A stretch of DNA of 64,000 bases from the NCBI GenBank assembly GCA_016490735.1, contig JAEMWC010000157.1, forward strand, positions 532,501 to 596,500. Reading direction: 5' to 3'. Origin of the DNA: Pachyseris speciosa (Eukaryota; Cnidaria; Anthozoa; Scleractinia; Pachyseridae). Below, piece after piece: positions 34,065 through 46,245 of this stretch. The translations under genes and the position numbers were made by a program. Below the pieces are notes generated by a model. The model did no database searches. It worked only from the letters and a program-made list of their open reading frames with translations, and was not told the origin of the DNA. Within the stretch, counting starts at the first letter, position 1. Every line of letters starts with the position of its first letter.

Positions 34065-34890
34065 TTAGCCACACACGAATTTTGTGAGTTCTGAATTGTT
34101 TTGTCGTCTAATTTGATCGTCGCAATGATTTCTCGCTGTAGGCATGTTTGGGAATTCCTACTGACCTTGGCTGAGACCTCCATGAGTTGTAGTTAAGTCT
34201 TCTTTTGTCCAGTAGATTTGATTGGAGGTGCACTCTTTGTTGGAGTGGTCGCATCAGTATGTTTGGGTATTCCTGAATGAGCAACGTCTATAGTTCTCTA
34301 TATCCCCACGGTCCGTAAGCCCAAACAAGTATACAGATTGAGCATTGAACTCTGAACGGCGTTCAAGTGGTTGTATAGCCAGTAGGTGAATGGTTAGTAC
34401 ACTGTAGTTAGTGGTTGGTTAGTAGCGGTCAGATTTAGAAGAACACTAGACTGAGAAATTTCTACTGACCTTGGCCGAGACCTCCATGAGTTGTAGTTAA
34501 GCCCTCTTTTGTTCAGTAGTGATTCTTCCAAGCATTTGAATGGAAGAGCACTATTCGTTTGTACGGTCGCATTAGTAGTATGTTTGGGTATTCCTGAATG
34601 AGCAACGCATAGAATTTCCCATATTCCCAAGGTCCATAAACCCAAACAAGTCTACAGAGTGAGTATTGAACTCTGAACGGCATTCAAGGTTGTATAGCCA
34701 GTAGTGAATAGTTAGTTGTTGATTAGTAGTGGACAGAATTAGAGGAACGCTAGAGTTAGAGAAATCAGAGATCACAGAGAATGTTAGAGCGTGGTTGAAA
34801 TTGTAAATACAAAATGCAATTGACGGAGTAACCAATGGAGAGTCTTGGTACCTGTTCGCTATGGCGAGTCAGCCTACCATTTGAGTAAAT
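34065..34890. repeat. Left copy of a long inverted repeat, with internal tandem duplication
   Basis: Starts GGTTAGCCACACACGAATTT and matches, inverted, 39390-39905. It contains two tandem units of about 310 bp (GACCTCCATGAGTTGTAGTT at about 34180 and 34482), whereas the right copy has one. Confidence 0.8.
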
Positions 34891-36245
34891 TCACACATTA
34901 ATCAGAGGGCAGGCTAACACAAGACCCGGCATTGGCCTTAGTTAGGCCTAAAAACACCAAGTATCCTTTGAATAGATAGGAAGGAAACCCATTTGGTTAA
35001 GGGTCGGGTAGGGAATGATTCCAGCAAATTCAAAGCGGTTGAGTTTCAGTAAGCTTCTTCTTAGTGATATTGTTCGCTTTCCATTGGTTATGGCTGAAAA
35101 GAATCTTAGTATGCATAAACTGAAAGGATACATGCGGATAGCGGATGGTAAAATAAGGACGGGAAAATGAGGACTGAAAAGTCCGGATGTAAAGCAAAAC
35201 AGAAGAACAATAAATAAATAGAACTAAATAGCGGCTAAGGTGGAAAAACTTACAACAACAATTAGTCCCATATAAAAAGACTATTTAAGTAATGTAAAAT
35301 AACGACACACCCCGGCCCCAGGCGATCTAGTTATTGTTTCCAACATGGTGAGGATATTTACTCAGAGCAACAGTACATGGAGTACCGAAAGCAGACCAAT
35401 GTATTTATTCACTGCAACGGGAAATGTGACCGCCCAAGTGCGCGAGTAACGTAGGAGCTAGGTTTAGCGGAGGCGCTTATTCACTATTTTGACCGAGGGG
35501 TGGGCGCTTATTCGAGCGTGGACGCTCATTAGAGGAAATACGGTACTGGCCGAAATCAATCATACGGACCAAAATGAAGATCACCTCACTGGCCAATTCA
35601 TTTTGTTCGGAAACTTTAACAATAATTTTTTTCATCTAATTTTGGCGCATATTTTGTTTTTGCTTCACGGCGACTTTAATTTATTGATCTCTTAAGGGAT
35701 TTCCTTACTCGAGCTCTCCTCACTTTTAGAGGACAAAACAGGAAAACTTTTTCACATTTTGGCTGTCCGTAGACCATAGTCTCAAGTTTTGTTGCGACCC
35801 CTTGCAACGACTTAATAACCTCAGTCAAAACACCATTTTTTGCCGCTTTATTTTCGTCTCTCTCTCCCGTGCTATCGCGCTCCGTTTACTATCTGAACGC
35901 CTGGAACAGGCTAAAGAAGCACTGGCAGCGGAACTACCTGGCGCAAACACTTCAGATTGTTTAGACGAGAATCAATGGAAAAGATTCAGTAGGAACGGAC
36001 TTTGTAGTTGTTTTAGCAACAAAAACACCAGGACACGACTCACTGAAAGCAAATTCATCAGGACTGCGAGAACCGGCCGAAAATTGTTGTCTTCTACTCA
36101 AACTTTTAGGCGCTCCCATCATGGGTTTATTTCGAAGCAAGAAAGGGGCGCTAGTCCGTTTCCATGGTTGGAGTTCCAGTTATAGTAACTTATAGTTATT
36201 TTGACCTTTCAAATGCATGGCGAGTTCTATTGTTATCCTATAGCA
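34891..36245. other. Noncoding interior between the long inverted repeats
   Basis: No gene recognised. Contains an AGAGGAAATACGGTA phrase at about 35532. The open frame at 35802-36185 has no familiar motif. Confidence 0.4.
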
Positions 36246-37400
36246 TTATATCGAGGGCCACTCGGGTACGACTTTTACACGACAGAGCCACTCGATTGGA
36301 AACCAGCCGGGATTCCTACGCTGCGGGAACTGACACCAATTAGGAGCGGCACTAACATAGCTTGTTGGATTTCTTCCTTGATAATCTGCCGTATTGACCC
36401 TAATTTTATCGAGACCCGAATTTGGTTGACTTAACGCGTTAACTTCTAGGTCTTCAAGTGTCAGAACACTGATCGGCTCTTGAGCAACTTGAGGTGTCCT
36501 TTGTTTAGCATCAAAACCTGCATGGCAGTTTGTCAGAACTAGACAAAACCGTGTCCCGTTTAATTTGGCAAAATTCACCGCTGCTTCAAAACTGTCAGGC
36601 TGCTGAAGTATCACATACTCACGAATCTCAGGTTTTAAACTCTGTACGAAATAATGCATCCACTCAGACCAAAGCACATTCAAACGTGAGCAAAGGGAGC
36701 TAACACTGAAGGAATAATCAGCAATGGACACCTTTCTGTGCTGGTGGCGATGATTCAAAGTCTGTCGAATACGCGACTCAATAGTGCCAGAGGCAAAATA
36801 CTCTATCAAGCAGAGATCAATTCATCAAACGTCAGGGGCACCCAACGAGCCAAATCAACCAAAAGCTGTAGAAAGGCATTTTTAAGTACTACCTTATGGT
36901 GTTTGAAGTCTGTTCAAAGTGATATTTTCGTTACCTAGAAGAATGCGATCTGTTCGGATTCCTTAGCTGACATTTTAATTGCCAGAAAATGTTAGGGAAG
37001 AAAATCTTCCTTTGAGAAAATGCTAGCTGAAATGAACTTTCCACGAACTTTCTAGGGAACCATTTTCTTTCCGAAAATGCTAGTTGACATTTTTGACTGC
37101 CAAAAACAGCAAATACGACCTTTCGGAACACCTCAGGGGCTACGATTTCCCCTTTGCGAATCTTTTAGGCCACGTTTCAGTTACGAAAATCCGATTGCAC
37201 TCTTTAATCGACGCTGGAAAGCCTAAGGCGAACTGCCCTCCACCGAACAGATAGCTACCGAAGCTTGTCGTTGGGTGCTCCTGAAAAGTTAACTCACTAC
37301 CATGCTGTAAAGATTTGAACCATGCACTAGCATGCCCTTTGAGAAATAACAGAAGTCCTAACGCCAAACTTTCTTCAGACCAGCCATTCAGTTTGGCGGC
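36246..37400 (-). pseudogene. Decayed retrotransposon gag-like sequence
   Basis: Two minus-strand pieces in different frames. The upstream piece (37367-37140) has LLLFLKGHASAWFKSLQ. The downstream piece (36809-36246) has LKPEIREYVILQQPDSFEAA and NFAKL. Both resemble successive parts of the capsid region of Ty3/gypsy-type LTR retrotransposon Gag. The stretch between is frameshifted, and no protease, RT or integrase was seen. LTRs were not identified; the flanking long repeats are inverted, not direct. An old, dead fragment. Confidence 0.55.
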
Positions 37401-37737
37401 ACGCTAAAAGTTATTAAAAAACTCGTGTACGTCTTCGCTGTCGTCACCACGAAAAACTGAAAAGTTAACAGCCTCTGAGAAGCTGAACAAGCTCTCATAC
37501 TCGTTTCAGTAAAGCATGTAACACATTTGATAAACATGACCCTCCGTCGTTCGACAAAAAATAAGTAACGAAAACAACAGGCTCGAAACACTAAAAACTG
37601 AAAGATCCAAACTCTAAGAGATATGATGTCACTTATAAAATTTGCCCGACAACAAAACCAATCCGTGCTCCACAATTAGCAGCATTAACTACATTACTGC
37701 AGCGAGAATTATAACTTACTACGTACAGGGTAAAGTA

Positions 37738-38335
37738 TCAGTCAATTCCAAAAGCGCCCATCGCCCCGTCCCCTCGGGCAAATCCCCGGGCATTCGACTT
37801 TTTTGAAAAATTTCGGTCAAATGCCCCGCTGTGTTTCCAGTTAAGACGGTCAAATGCCCCACCGTTAGGGCCTTAAAAGGAGTCAAATGAAGTATAAATC
37901 ACTCGTCGCATGAAGCATTTTGTCACGCTCCCCGTTCATACTAAACACTTCAATCTAAAATCGCGTACCTTTGCAAACCAAATCTTAAAAAGAACGTGCA
38001 CCAAAACCCCTATAAAACTCCTTTTCGATGACTTTTGTCGGCACTCCAAATTTTGAATAAAGGCATATCGACCGTATATTTAGTAAACAGCGGAAACCCC
38101 CACGAGGAATCTTGAAGTGAAGGGAACGAAGCGGCTCCCTCGCGGTGAATGAATGAACTGCGCGCGAAAGACGCGCGAAACCATTTAGTTGGCGAATGAC
38201 TAGTGTTTAGCCGGTAGTCAAATGTCCCACCGGGCGGGACTCATGTCGGGTCAAATTCCCTGCTGTCCGGAGCTACCCTCTGTTCAAATATCCAAGGTAT
38301 GCCCTGGGGGGATGGGCGCTTTTAGAAGTGACTGA
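37738..38335. mobile_element. TIR element, 598 bp, TA TSD
   Basis: The left end TCAGTCAATTCCAAAAGCGC and the right end GCGCTTTTAGAAGTGACTGA are inverted, with CCCATC and GATGGG continuing inward and TA on both sides. GTCAAATGCCCC-like blocks recur inside. No coding signal. Confidence 0.7.
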
Positions 38336-38337
38336 TA

Positions 38338-39149
38338 CATAACAACAAGCGGAACCAGTTATATCAACATTTATCGTTCAAGATATAAGGCTTGCGATGG
38401 CTAGATGCCCAACAACAAAGTACGTTGTTTCACTTATGAGAATTGAACTGGCCCCTACGGTACCGCAGAACAGGTTTCTTAACGAATCTTGCTGAATCCT
38501 CCAAACAAGTTTACAAATAGCCTGCGTGGCAGGTGCTAGAAAGGGAAAGGGAAGGGTTAAAGCGGGCGGGCGCGCGCGAAGCAAGAAAAGGGAAGACTTA
38601 GTATTTTAGTTAAATGGCTTGATTACCCCCAAAGTGATATATGATATATCTTAGATAAACGCCTCATCTCTTAGCCTCATCTCTCAGCAGTTCACGAAAG
38701 TGATTGTCTCTAGTTGTTAGCCTATTTTTTGAGTTAGGTGTGTTTTTGTTAGTTTCGGCTGAATCGTATTTGGTTCTCTGTTTTATTATTTTTTTTTCAG
38801 TCATTGCTTAGGTAACAAGAAGACGTATAATCCTACTACAGCGGAAGTCGCTCAAGAAAACGTCGCTTTTATACCTGAAAGTCAGAGTAGGTTTGACAGA
38901 TCAAGCAAAACTCAGCTAACCCTGTTTATGTGAGAACGAATATATGACAATCATAACTGCGGATAAAGGAATGAATATCTGAATGATCAATTCAATTCAA
39001 TTATTTATTTATTTACACTATAAAGGGTATTTATAATTTTATAATACAGTTCATAAGGTAATAAAGCATCAGGAGTGTTAAGCCGTTAAGGAATAAACTT
39101 ACATGTGAGCGGTGGCCAAAGTAGCGAAAGGTTTCTGGTTGGACACCGT
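38338..39149. other. Noncoding stretch
   Basis: No recognised gene or repeat. Confidence 0.35.
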
Positions 39150-39305
39150 CATGGTTAAGTAGATCACCGCAGTTATTAGCACTTCTTCAGCAGCAGTGGC
39201 TAGTGGCTGAAATAAAGCCTGAAAAACAAATCAGGCTTGTACGGGAGTTGAACCCGCGATCTTTGCGATACCGGTGCAGTGCTCTACCAACTGAGCTAAC
39301 AAGCC
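39150..39305 (-). mobile_element. tRNA-derived SINE-like repeat, best-preserved head
   Basis: 39234-39305 on the minus strand folds as a tRNA with a perfect 7-bp acceptor stem (GGCTTGT with ACAAGCC), a good D arm (GCTC with GAGC) and a T arm around GGGTTCAACTCCC. The anticodon arm has only three of five pairs, loop position 33 is C instead of U, and the anticodon place reads GGT. The tail (39150-39233) matches the SINE body at 22020-22085. A SINE head is more likely than a working tRNA gene. Confidence 0.6.
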
Positions 39306-39389
39306 AACTCATGGGAGCAGCTCATTTTACTCAGTTTAGTCGCACAGTTCAATGGAAGATTGTTTGTTTTAGTGGCCTTTTTTGGGGAG

Positions 39390-39905
39390 TCTACTCAAAT
39401 GGTAGGCCGACTTTCCCAAGCTAACAGGTACAAAGACTCTCCATTCATTACTCCAACTCTTACATTCTGTTTTTACTTGTTCAACCACGCTTTAAACAGA
39501 ACATTCTCAGTGATCTCTACATCTTTAAGTTCTCAGTCTAGTGTTCTTCTAAATCTGACCGCTACTAACCAACCACTAACTACAGTGTACTAACCATTCA
39601 CCTACTGGCTATACAACCACTTGAACGCCGTTAAGAGTTCAATGCTCAATCTGTATACTTGTTTGGATTTACGGATTATAGACGTTGCTCATTAAGGAAT
39701 ACCCAAACACGCTAATGCGACCACTCAATGAAGAATGACTCACAATAGAGGGCTTACAGGGTGGGGCTTAACTACAACTTATGGAGGTCTCATCCGAGGT
39801 CTGCAGGAATTCTTAAACATGCCTACGGAGCCTACTGCGACAATCAAACTAGAAGACAAAACAATTCGGAACTCACAAAATTCATGTGTGGCTAACCTCC
39901 ACAGG
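39390..39905. repeat. Right copy of the long inverted repeat
   Basis: Inverted relative to 34065-34890 along its length, ending AAATTCATGTGTGGCTAACC. Divergence is moderate, so the pair is not recent. Confidence 0.8.
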
Positions 39906-41030
39906 GTCAGTTTATTCTGACATTGAAACAAATACCTTTCAAAGTATACATTTCTCACGTACGTTGACGTTATGATTTCGGCCTGGTAAAACGAAAATAT
40001 TGACACAACTTAAAAGAGCACGTTAGAATTGGTGGACTGGCCGAGTTTGAGAAGGATCGCAGATATATTAACAAGCTCTTTTACACCCATTCGTAGCTGA
40101 CAGTGGGAAACGGGCTATCTTTGCGCGTTTGCCAAACAAACGTCTTTATCTCCGCTAAATATTTATAGCAATGTAGCATCCTACGCTGTATTTGCTAGAA
40201 AATGCAAATAGTACATTGTTTTTAGAATCAACAGTTTCGTGTAATATGAACACGTAGCATTTCGACATGATATTTAGTTACAACAAAGGAAACGTGTAAG
40301 CGAGCCTACCATTTCTGCGTAGTCGGAAAATTTCCCTCTTTGGCCTCAATTTCGCCAGAAAATCAGCCAGTATTTCTTATCGTAATTTCCTCAAGTAACG
40401 TAAAAGCACCCTCCTCTCTTTTAAACCCCCCTCTCTAATAATAATAATGGGACACAAGAGTTTGTAATTATTCCTCCCTATTCCCTCTTACAAAATACAC
40501 TTTATGCGGCCCAGTTGGTTTGTTTTTAAACCGGCAAATATATAATAAAACACACAATACTGTTTCCTGATCGGTATTAAATAATAAAGTTTTACTGCAG
40601 TTGTTTGAGATTTGTACAGAAACTATTTAACACGAAAACGGCGTGTTCAAAGATTTGAAATAAGCCCCCCTCTCTATTAAGCCCCCCTCTCCAATAAGGC
40701 CCCTGTTAATAAGGCCTGAAATTAAATAAGCCCCCCCCCGGGGGGGGGGGGGCTTAATAGAGCTTTTACGGTAAGCGAAAGAAAAATGCGTGCCATTTGC
40801 ATCGGCAACGAACTTCAACTTCTTGCAACTCGCTTTCTTACCTTGCACTGTTTAAAACATTTACACGCTAAGTACATGACGTTTACAGAAAATGTAATAA
40901 AATAAAATTGGGCCAGGGACTGGTACAACTAAAAAATGTATGTGCCCAGTAAGTAGGGTTGCCATTGGCTTTCGAGCTGGTTACCATGCACCATGTTAAT
41001 CTAACTGCGGCTACAAACAACAAAAAATTA
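39906..41030. other. Noncoding, simple CCCC/GGGG tract
   Basis: TAAGCCCCCCTCTC-like blocks recur at about 40420 and 40660-40700, followed by a C9-G12 palindromic run at about 40729-40752, a likely assembly weak point. No gene. Confidence 0.45.
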
Positions 41031-41035
41031 CAGTA

Positions 41036-41920
41036 CCGGTTAGCTCGGTTAGAGCACCACGGGCTACCGTGCGAGAGGTCGCGGGTTTAAACCCCGGCCG
41101 GACAGACACACAGGATCTAAATAATTAAGGAGAAAGTTCTTCCTTTGTAATGACATCTACTTAACAATTAGACTGTGAGCTCGAGATTTCTATCGCGTGA
41201 TAGCTGATGAGGGCGCAGCCCGAATCAGCTATAGACCCTTTTCATAATGGCGCCCGACAAATTATTCTTTTATTCTTATGATAATGAGCCCTACTAGCCT
41301 CGTCAGCATGTGCAAAATTCAATAGAATTTTTTCATTAAAGTGAGGTTAGTAGGGCTAATTAACACATATACAAAAGAATAATTAAAATCGTCCGCCATT
41401 ATGAAAAAGGTCTATATATCACGCATAGAATCGAGAGCGAATAATCTAACTGTTTTAGTATAAATCTACTAGTCGTTCAAAACTAAACAAGTAAATTATC
41501 AAAATTCTCCTCACAGACACTTCGAAAACGCGAAGAAGCGGGCGGCATTTTGTTGACAGAATAGATAGCGAGTAGCGTAGCCAATCAGAGAATGGCGTTC
41601 GTGATAGAACGCTAGTATGTTTATACCAAAAACGGTTAGACTTTCTAGTCTTCTTGGATAAGGACGATCAGTAACCCGTCTGTCCCGTCTCACTTAATCT
41701 GACTCATGCAGTGGGACGTAAAAGAACCGCTAGGGAGGTAACAAATCTCTGTTAGTGACCACCCCTAGTGTCTGTCCTAATTCGATATTCACATTACGAG
41801 GACACTCATTAGTTACTTCATTAATCGTAAACTGCAGAAGCAGCCTGGTTAAGTCCCCCGGCCAGTGTTGTAAGCCGCCATGAGACATGTGATATGAGCG
41901 GAATATAAATACATCACCAT
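41036..41920 (+). mobile_element. tRNA-derived SINE split by nested insertions
   Basis: The head at 41036-41106 has A-box-like TTAGCTCGGTTAGAGC and B-box-like GGGTTTAAACCCC. The body resumes at about 41633 with GGTTAGACTTTCTAGTCTTC and ATAAGGACGAT, phrases I know from a common coral SINE. Between them lies a hairpin element (about 41166-41632) that itself holds a 179-bp MITE. The SINE identity rests partly on memory of the family. Confidence 0.5.
41234..41412. mobile_element. MITE, 179 bp, copy 1, TA TSD
   Basis: The ends GACCCTTTTCATAATGGCG and CGCCATTATGAAAAAGGTC-like arms lie between TA dinucleotides, with inner arms TAGCCTCGTCAGC... and ...GGTTAGTAGGGCTAATTAAC. It differs from the copy at 58610-58788 at one base only. 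Confidence 0.85.
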
Positions 41921-42039
41921 TACCATACCGTTACATCAGACATTACATGTTTACGTTGTCTTATATACATGAAAAGGTATAATAAAAATATACAACGATG
42001 TATATCTTTTTTGTATACTTACATATTATCACTTCTATC

Positions 42040-42293
42040 ATGAATGCCTTTCTCTGATTGGCTACGCTACTCGCTATCTATTCTGTGATAGATGGTGAGT
42101 AGTGATTGTCAATAAGAAGGCGGCCGCTTCTCTGCGTTTTCGAAGTGTGTGCGAGGAGGATTTAGGTAATTGCTTGTTCAGTTTTGAACGATTAGTAGAT
42201 TTATACTAAAACAATTAGATTATTCGCTCTCGATTTCTATGCGTGATAGCTGCTATCACGCGATAGAAATCGAGAGCGAATAATCTAATTGTT
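42040..42293. mobile_element. Hairpin element related to 41166-41632, opposite orientation
   Basis: 42210-42293 is an 84-nt near-perfect hairpin (arms beginning AACAATTAGATTATTCGC, one indel). 42040-42209 matches 41460-41632 inverted (GGCTACGCTACTCGCTATCT, TTTTCGAAGTGTG). It shows the intact form of the element that split the SINE. Confidence 0.7.
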
Positions 42294-42742
42294 AAATATA
42301 AGAAATATACAGAAAAGATATTCATATTACATTTATGCAAATAACAATTCATTAACTAGTTTAGATTTTTTTAGGAGGTATCATTTAAACTGCTTTTTAA
42401 AGGAATTATATTGTAACTTTTTACGCTAAGAGGAATTATTCAACAGATTTTGGATGCCGAAATTTAGAATGCCGATTGCTGATGTCTACTTGATGTGGCT
42501 ACCCTATAGAAGTTTTGATTTGATGCATACCTGGTGTTATGGAAATGGATCTCTGATGCTGGTGTAAGAGTACCAGAAAAAAACAGCTGGAATATTAAGA
42601 GGCAAGAATCTCTCTACCCCGATATTTTCCCCGCGATCATTTTCCAGTTCAAGACTTCGTATCTGCAAAATTTTTTCGCGAAGAACGTTTCATCTATTCA
42701 AAATAATATTGTGTGCCGCGAAAAGGTACAATGAAAGTTTGT
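42294..42742. other. Noncoding, partial repeat
   Basis: About 42600-42730 resembles 43520-43615 (GCGATCATTTTCCAGTTC versus GCGATCGTTTTACAGTTC, and AATATTGTGTGC in both), so a diverged direct repeat flanks the next MITE. Confidence 0.45.
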
Positions 42743-43108
42743 TAAAATTAAAGTAAATTTATGGGATTTTGACCGACTTTGAACCGCTGTAACGCCGCTA
42801 AAAAGAGGCGAATTTCCAACATTTGCCACTACTTTTAACGGTTTTATTGATATCGTTCATTCAACAGAAAATAAGGCCATTAACGAAGGTACGACGTCCG
42901 TAAATTAGAATTATAAATCTTCTCATGTGGCTTCAATTTTCGCGGTAATTTGCATGATTTTGATTAGAGAGGTTTGAATGAAATCTTAAAAATTCATTTA
43001 CGGTCGTTGTAGCCTTAATCTGTTCTTTATACTTCATGAAAATAATGCCAGTACAAATGTCTTATTACAGTGGTTCAAAGTCGGTCAAAATCCGATACAT
43101 TTACTGTA
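42743..43108. mobile_element. MITE with GACCGACTTTGAACC ends
   Basis: The left GGGATTTTGACCGACTTTGA and the right TCAAAGTCGGTCAAAATCCG are inverted, and the AGTAAAT/ATTTACT arms extend outward. No clear TSD. Confidence 0.6.
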
Positions 43109-43689
43109 ATTTTAGCCGCGTTTGCCCCCAGTCAACATGGCGTCATTAACCATGGAAGCGTCTATTGTTAAAAGAGATATTTAACGAGAGGCAACTGCGC
43201 GTTAACGAAATAATCACTATTTACACGAAAGCTTAAACTGAAATCTGAAAACTTCCGCTCGTTGCAAAAGACTTCTGCAGTGTGGCGCAAGTTTGGTAGA
43301 CATCTGTTTAGTAATTTTCCATTGTTGTCGTGGAACAAATGCATGCCTGAAATCTGCCAATTTCACCAGAAAATCACTCCCTCTGCTGTGTTTGTTGTCG
43401 CAATGTCTACAAGAAAGCGCAAGAAAAATGCGTGCCCATTTTCGACGGCAACGATAGGAGCTGCAGCGTACCATTCAGCAGCGAAGAGCGAGCATGGAGA
43501 CTTGCTGCAAAGCGATCACTGCTCTCCCGCGATCGTTTTACAGTTCAAAGCAAGTTTCTGTAAAATTGTTTTGCGAAGATCGTTGTACTTAATCAAAATA
43601 TTGTGTGCAGCGGATCGTTTAAGGAGGTTTGAATAATACAGAGCCCATTAAGTGCCATGCAATTAGCCGTCTCATTTTCAATTTCTTCT
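43109..43689. other. Noncoding or exon-like, unresolved
   Basis: An ATG at 43402 opens MSTRKRKKNACPFSTATIGA, a basic peptide, but no splice context or homology is recognised. The downstream part repeats 42600-42730. Confidence 0.3.
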
Positions 43690-44216
43690 GATATTTCTTT
43701 CACGAGCTGACATTTTTCCCCACTTTTTCTCGAGCACTGGCATTTTCCCTAACTTTTTTCCAGACCTTTTTTTTTCACCAGCGCTGACATTTTTCCTGAC
43801 TTTCTTCCCAAGCACTGAGATATTCCCATTTTTTCCCCTTTCCGACTTTTTTCCGAGCGCTGGCATTTTTCCCGAGTTTTTTTCTCTAGCGCTGACATTT
43901 TTCCCGCAATTTTTTCCGACCACTGATATTTTCCCCGACTCTTTTCTCGACTCTTTTCCGGAGTACTGGCATTTTTTCCGAGTTTTTTCTCGAGCGCTGG
44001 CTTTTTTCCCGACTTTTTCCTGACCTTTTTGCCCGAGAACTGGCATTTTTCCAGATTTTTATCCCCAACTGTCTTCCCGAGCGCTGACATTTTTCATGAC
44101 TTTTCTCTCGACTTTTTTCCCGAGCGCTGGCATTTTTTCCGACTTTTTTCTCGAGCACTAGCATTTTTCCCTACCTTTTTTCCCAAAGCACTGGCATTTT
44201 TCCCACTTTTTCCTCG
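43690..44216. repeat. Imperfect minisatellite
   Basis: About 15 degenerate units of roughly 30-36 bp, each containing CCGAGCGCTGGCATTTTTCC-like sequence. In three minus-strand frames it reads as Lys/Ser-rich repeats, which I treat as artefacts of the tandem repeat. Confidence 0.85.
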
Positions 44217-44814
44217 GCTTTGGATTACATCCGCTGGCGTTTGTACACAAGGACGGACGGACGCTGTAACAAAATGTCAGCAACAAATTTCGCTCGTTAT
44301 TCGATACTGTTGATGGCTTTAATTCAGTTGGACTAATAACTCCCTTTACATCTGTTCTTCCAAGCTATTTCCCTCTCCCATGCAGTGAATAGTGGTGATG
44401 CATAACGTAATGACTTAATCGAACACTTCTTTCATCTAGGTCTGCGTTACAGTGAGATCTTCGTGTGTGTGTTTCTTCTACATGGCATATGTTTAAGTGG
44501 CTATGAATATACGCTATGTACGATTTTTGCTAGCGACTATCGCACTTAACTTGAGCCGCGTGCGAACGTAAAATATTGTCAGAAATCTCGCCATTTAACA
44601 TTGCTTGGATCTACGATTGTCGCCGAGCGTTCTACGAGTCATTCGTTTTCTTGGAACGAAAGAAATGTGATATTTCAGTTTGCAATTCAGTTTGTGGACT
44701 ATTTATTGTGAAATAATAGTGGGGGAATTGGGTATCTGAATGTGTAGCCTCCATTATTGTGGAGTAAGACATGCTCTGTCAACAATGTGAAATATATGTA
44801 CCACCAACGTTGCC
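44217..44814. other. Noncoding stretch
   Basis: No recognised feature. Confidence 0.35.
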
Positions 44815-45845
44815 AGTGGTCTGGCATCAGTAAAACAGTAAAAAGGCATGAGACATATCCCTCTTGCAGTGTTTAATATGGTGTCAACCGTTACAGCAAT
44901 TTAGTTACCCACTGGCTACAAGGCCAATTTACATCATTTGTGCCGATCTTAACAAATCTCTTCTAAATTTTACCCGCAATGTTCACTGCATCTGAAACAC
45001 GAAGAAAAACCTTAAAAAAGTCAAATTTTCCCTGGCAGTGTTTAATATCGTGCACGTAAACTTAACGATGATCGTTACGTCAATTCAGTTACCCGCTAAA
45101 TGCAAATCCAAGTTACATTATTTGTGCCGATTTTAAAATCTCTTCTAAGTTATTTATTGTTTACTGCATCGCAAACACAATGAAAGCCTCACGAGCAACA
45201 TGGGCACTCAAGTGGCAGAATGCGAGTGTTGCTTTTAACGCTGTATATGAACTTAGCCCACTCATACGCGTTTCCCTTCCCATTCAGGCAGCATTTTGAC
45301 ATCTCCTTGGTTTTTTGTGGCGGCAAGACATGCGACCAGACATTGAGATTGGTCAACGTTCCTTGGAGAGACTGATCAGCTTTGAAGCCCCCTGCAAGCT
45401 TATCCTGCTTCTGCCCCAGCGTCAAGGAACCTTCACCGCGAATGGTGTAACCTCTTTTCATAGCTGACCCTTGTCTTCTCAATACTCCATCTTTGTAGAA
45501 TTTCCATTGGCCGTCGTTGTTTCTCCAAGATGCACAGATGCGGTGCAACCTACCATCGTTGGCTTTCACCTTCGTGTTACTGTAAGAGTGAAAAATATCG
45601 TTGTTACTGCGCAAGGTTTTTAAACTGTACTCATAATAAAACCCTAAACAATGTCGCCATTGTTCTCCCTGGGAATTTTAAATTTCATTTTTAAAGTAGT
45701 CATGGAAAGAAAACTTGTAATTAAAAACCGGTATCCAGATTCTCACGGCCGAGCTATCAGAGAAAATCATTTTAAAGATGTTATAACGGTTATCACAAAG
45801 AAACTTTAAGCGGTTCCGGAAAGAAAGCCTTAGAAGAAAATTGAG

Positions 45846-45919
45846 ACTTGTCTCAGACCCATGATCTCTGCGATATCGGTGCAAAAATTGCTGTTAACTA
45901 CCAACTGAGCTAGCAAGCC
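45846..45919 (-). mobile_element. tRNA-derived SINE head in pentraxin copy 2
   Basis: Minus-strand GGCTTGCTAGCTCAGTTGG with a GGTCTGAGACAAG end. Positional counterpart of 25470-25539 in pentraxin 1; it was duplicated together with the gene. Confidence 0.55.
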
Positions 45920-46005
45920 AATTGGGGGCTTTTCATTTTGTTGGTTCCTACTTGATAATCCCGTGATCATGAGTGATGAAGAAACGGATGTGATTATAAG
46001 GGGAA

Positions 46006-46245
46006 CAGGGTTGGCGGAGTGGTGAGAGCGCTCGCCTTCCACCAATGTGTCCCGGGTTCGATTCCCGGACTCGGCGGCATAACTGAGTTTGTTGGTTCTT
46101 TACTCTGTTCCAAGAGGTTTTTCTCCGAGTACTCCGGTTTTGCCCTCTCCTCAACTGACCAACATGTGATTTGATTCTACTTGATTTATAGTTGATTTGA
46201 TTTAGTCTCCTCAATTAGTAGAGCACCTGTGCTCGGCTAGAAATA
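46006..46245 (+). mobile_element. tRNA-derived SINE, present only in pentraxin copy 2
   Basis: The head GGGTTGGCGGAGTGGTGAGA with B-box GGTTCGATTCCC, followed by a body with GGTTTTTCTCCGAGTACTCC and a 3' part ending GCACCTGTGCTCGGC. The matching place in pentraxin 1 (about 25610) has flanking sequence but no SINE, so insertion followed the duplication. Confidence 0.75.

Noticed and set aside
34065..39905. LTR retrotransposon with LTRs at both ends
   Set aside because: The end repeats are inverted to each other, and only gag-like remains are readable inside.
41205..41231. Hammerhead-like CTGATGA-GGGC-GCA-GCCC-GAAT hairpin
   Set aside because: The second core box is GAAT instead of GAAA, and the sequence is explained as the centre of a hairpin MITE.
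43678..44164. Lys/Ser-rich proteins on the minus strand
   Set aside because: Three overlapping frames give similar low-complexity repeats because the DNA itself is a degenerate tandem repeat.
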